Source: Stramonita haemastoma
Taxonomy: Eukaryota > Mollusca > Gastropoda > Neogastropoda > Muricidae
Assembly (NCBI GenBank): GCA_030674155.1
Contig: CM060324.1
Span: 60,949,280-60,959,279 of the forward strand
Direction of reading: 5' to 3'
Length of the DNA stretch: 10,000 bases
Every line of letters begins with the position of its first letter. Position 1 is the stretch's first letter. The notes beneath the pieces were generated by a model. The model worked only from the letters and a program-made list of their open reading frames with translations, ran no database searches and was not told the DNA's origin. Of this stretch, positions 8,330-10,000 are shown piece after piece. Made by a program: the position numbers and the translations under genes.

Positions 8330-9343
8330 TGTCTCTCTCTTTCTTGCATCTACTCTCTATCACATGATTCTTTGCTCTATTAATCCGATTGTGTTTTTCT
8401 TGCTGTTTTTGAGTTTATGGCATTTCTTAATTTTTTGGACTCCTCATAATATTTGTGTTCTTTTAGAAAATTTCTCAGATAACATGCTTCCTGTAGTTCT
8501 TCTGTGAACCAAGGCGGTTTGGGGACATGTTTGATCCTAATGGTTTTTAGTGGGGCATGCTTGTTATAGATTTCAGTAAAAGTTTTTATCCAAAACCCAA
8601 TGGCTATGTCTGGATCTGTAATGCTTAATGTTTCCAAGAACGTGAAGTTACTTATATCTAGGAGGAAAAACTGTTCATCAAAGTTTCTGAATGAACGATA
8701 GTTTATAGTTTTATGGCCAGGTTTGGGAATTTTTGTTCCTTTTTTTGACCATGTGGTACAGTTTGGATATTGATCACTGCAGTTATAGACAGTAACACAC
8801 GTTTCTATGATGGTCTTAGGGTTTGATATGTAGATGTGATCAATTATTGTGCTCGAATTTGATGTGACTGTTGTAGATGAATTAACTAATTGGTGAAGAT
8901 TGAATGATTTCATAAGTTGGGTCCATTGTTTGTGTGTTTTTGCTAGGTCAATATTGAAATCACCTATTAAGATTATTTCCCTAGATTCTAATAGGACTTC
9001 GTTTATCATGGAGTCAAATTTGTCTGTCCAATTCTTCCTTTCTCTTGGATTAGGGAAATAATTTTAATAGGTGATTTCAATATTGACCTAGCAAAAACAC
9101 ACAAACAATGGACCCAACTTATGAAATCATTCAATCTTCACCAATTAGTTAATTCATCTACAACAGTCACATCAAATTCGATGTAACAGAACCCCAAATT
9201 ATGATAGGGGCTGTACCTTTCGCAGATACTTCAATCAAGATAGATTCTACTTCATGACATTCTAGATGGGGAAGACGTTTCAACATTGCAGATTCACTAA
9301 TATAGATTAAGATACCTGTTTCTTTGTGTTGCTGTAGATCTCT
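8330..9343 (-). pseudogene. Second LINE ORF2 fragment: endonuclease and linker, truncated and interrupted
   Basis: Read on the minus strand from 9343: RDLQQHKETGILIYISES, then ESILIEVSAKG and IIIWGSVT up to about 9182. A 131-bp inverted insertion follows (9051-9181). The frame resumes as NPRERKNWTDKF near 9051 and runs open to 8380, with GDFNID (8964-8947), IDHIY, SDQ (8778-8770, where family members have SDH) and KPPWFTEE. A one-base shift near 8385 would continue the match as NRAKNHVIES before the CT array. Compared with the plus-strand ORF2 the layout is the same (RETGLVIYI, DHIYV, YNKQAPL, KPPW) but many residues differ, so it belongs to a related, separate subfamily. The RT part is absent. 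Loss of the catalytic His and the insertion make it non-functional. Confidence 0.88.
8853..9181. repeat. Near-perfect inverted repeat, 131-bp arms with 67-bp spacer
   Basis: The left arm 8853-8983 and right arm 9051-9181 are reverse complements at 130 of 131 positions. The one difference pairs 8971 with 9063 and is silent in the Ile codon of the endonuclease frame. The spacer 8984-9050 carries minus-strand LINE coding sequence that is in frame with the left arm. LINE sequence on the minus strand is also found beyond the right arm, so the right arm is the extra copy. Confidence 0.95.
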
Positions 9344-10000
9344 TCACAAGATTTAGTGAGGAATGCAATAACGTGTGCAAAAAATGGGGGGATAAAGAAA
9401 ATAAGCTGAAGGAGAAATAATGAGCACTTGATTGGAGTAAAGGATGAAATGAATAAAGAAAGAAGAAAATCAATAACTACTCTACATACAGCACACAATA
9501 ATACATGTAAAATCTCAATCAAATTAGCTGTAGGTCTACTCAGGAGAACAGGTCAGGTGGTGTGGTACACTTATAGAGAAAAGAAAGGTTTTAAAAAGAA
9601 AAAAAAGAAAAAAATATAAAGCAAAACAAAACTGAATCACCATAAACAATCAAGGCAATACAATGCAGAAAAAAACACATGTAACAACAACAGCAACAAC
9701 AACAGCACAAAGCCAGATTACTAAAAAAAAAAAAAAAAGAAGTATATCCTGATGTGCAATTAGCCCAGATCCTGAAAAATCAATTGTTGATGCACAATCG
9801 CACAATCGGCACAGTTCCTCACAGTTCCTCAAAGATTTGAGGTAAAATCTTTCCTCTATGAATATGGTCTGGTAATGGTCAGTCACTGTTTGCTACATAT
9901 TCAGAGCACTGCATCAGAAGGGCGCACCTCAAGCACGGAATATCTGATATGGTTATGTATGCTTCAGTCTGTTAGCAAGTGGTCAATCAGACCATGGGGA
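9344..10000. other. A-rich terminal region without a recognised gene
   Basis: Contents seen: an A/G-rich run at about 9578-9620, AAC/AGC repeats at about 9678-9706, a 16-A run at 9723-9738, two short tandem duplications near 9794-9830 and a small hairpin at 9831-9852. Small frames on both strands match nothing known to me. Upstream LINE sequence on the minus strand may reach into 9344-9400 but I cannot align it with confidence. Confidence 0.5.
9678..9738. repeat. AAC/AGC-rich repeat followed by an A16 run
   Basis: ACAACAACAGCAACAACAAC-type repeats are followed, after a short unique piece, by sixteen A residues at 9723-9738. The A run could be a retroposon tail, but no element body is recognisable beside it. 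Confidence 0.7.

Noticed and set aside
8853..9181. Terminal inverted repeats of a DNA transposon or foldback element
   Set aside because: The arms are LINE endonuclease coding sequence, the spacer carries the same frame, and no transposase or target duplication is seen.
8853..9181. Twin-priming 5' inversion of the LINE
   Set aside because: Direct-orientation LINE sequence continues beyond the inverted arm, and the arm duplicates retained sequence instead of carrying new upstream sequence.
9650..9886. 78-residue minus-strand frame with a Phe/Val-rich segment resembling a membrane span
   Set aside because: The hydrophobic segment is a translation of the A16 and AAC/AGC repeats.

Overview
This window looks like repeat-dominated nuclear DNA from an animal, most likely a mollusc and perhaps a gastropod. 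I see no operons, bacterial genes, host exons or CRISPR. The taxonomic guess rests on three things: long dinucleotide arrays, tRNA-derived SINEs with a conserved core that I associate with mollusc genomes, and CR1/L2-like non-LTR retrotransposons whose ORF1 carries an SGNH esterase domain. No sequence search was possible, so the organism call is an inference.

Positions 1-2810 hold SINEs and microsatellites. One SINE family (called B here) appears three times: a 3' fragment at 226-336 (+), a 3' end at 1553-1614 (-), and a near-complete copy at 2468-2808 (+). A second family (A) lies at 1104-1405 (+). A and B have different tRNA-like heads and different tails but share a core of about 38 bp. 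The simple repeats here are a degenerate ACATG array, (AG)50, (GGCAA)8, (AAC)14, several (AC)n and (TTGAC)6. Most of them sit next to retroposon 3' ends.

Positions 2904-8229 hold a plus-strand LINE, or two LINE pieces. ORF1 (2949-4187) is an intact 412-codon frame with an N-terminal SGNH hydrolase domain, whose catalytic Ser, Asp and His are all visible, and a proline-rich C-terminal half. It is followed by about 1.2 kb of poly-C, (TG)n and a degenerate 27-bp minisatellite. ORF2 (5377-8229) follows as an APE-type endonuclease plus reverse transcriptase, broken by at least four stops and about six frameshifts. The contrast between intact ORF1 and decayed ORF2 is notable.

Positions 8230-8321 are a (CT)n array that separates the plus-strand LINE from a second, related but distinct LINE fragment on the minus strand (8330-9343). 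That fragment contains only endonuclease and linker sequence. Inside it lies a near-perfect inverted repeat, with 131-bp arms and a 67-bp spacer. The extra arm interrupts the endonuclease frame at the conserved YRxP region and looks like a templated inversion. Positions 9344-10000 hold A-rich simple sequence and small local duplications, with no recognisable gene.

No cellular gene can be supported. The coding content is retrotransposon proteins: ORF1 presumably forms the RNP with its esterase domain, and the ORF2 endonuclease and RT would carry out target-primed reverse transcription. SINEs of this type depend on such LINE enzymes in trans.
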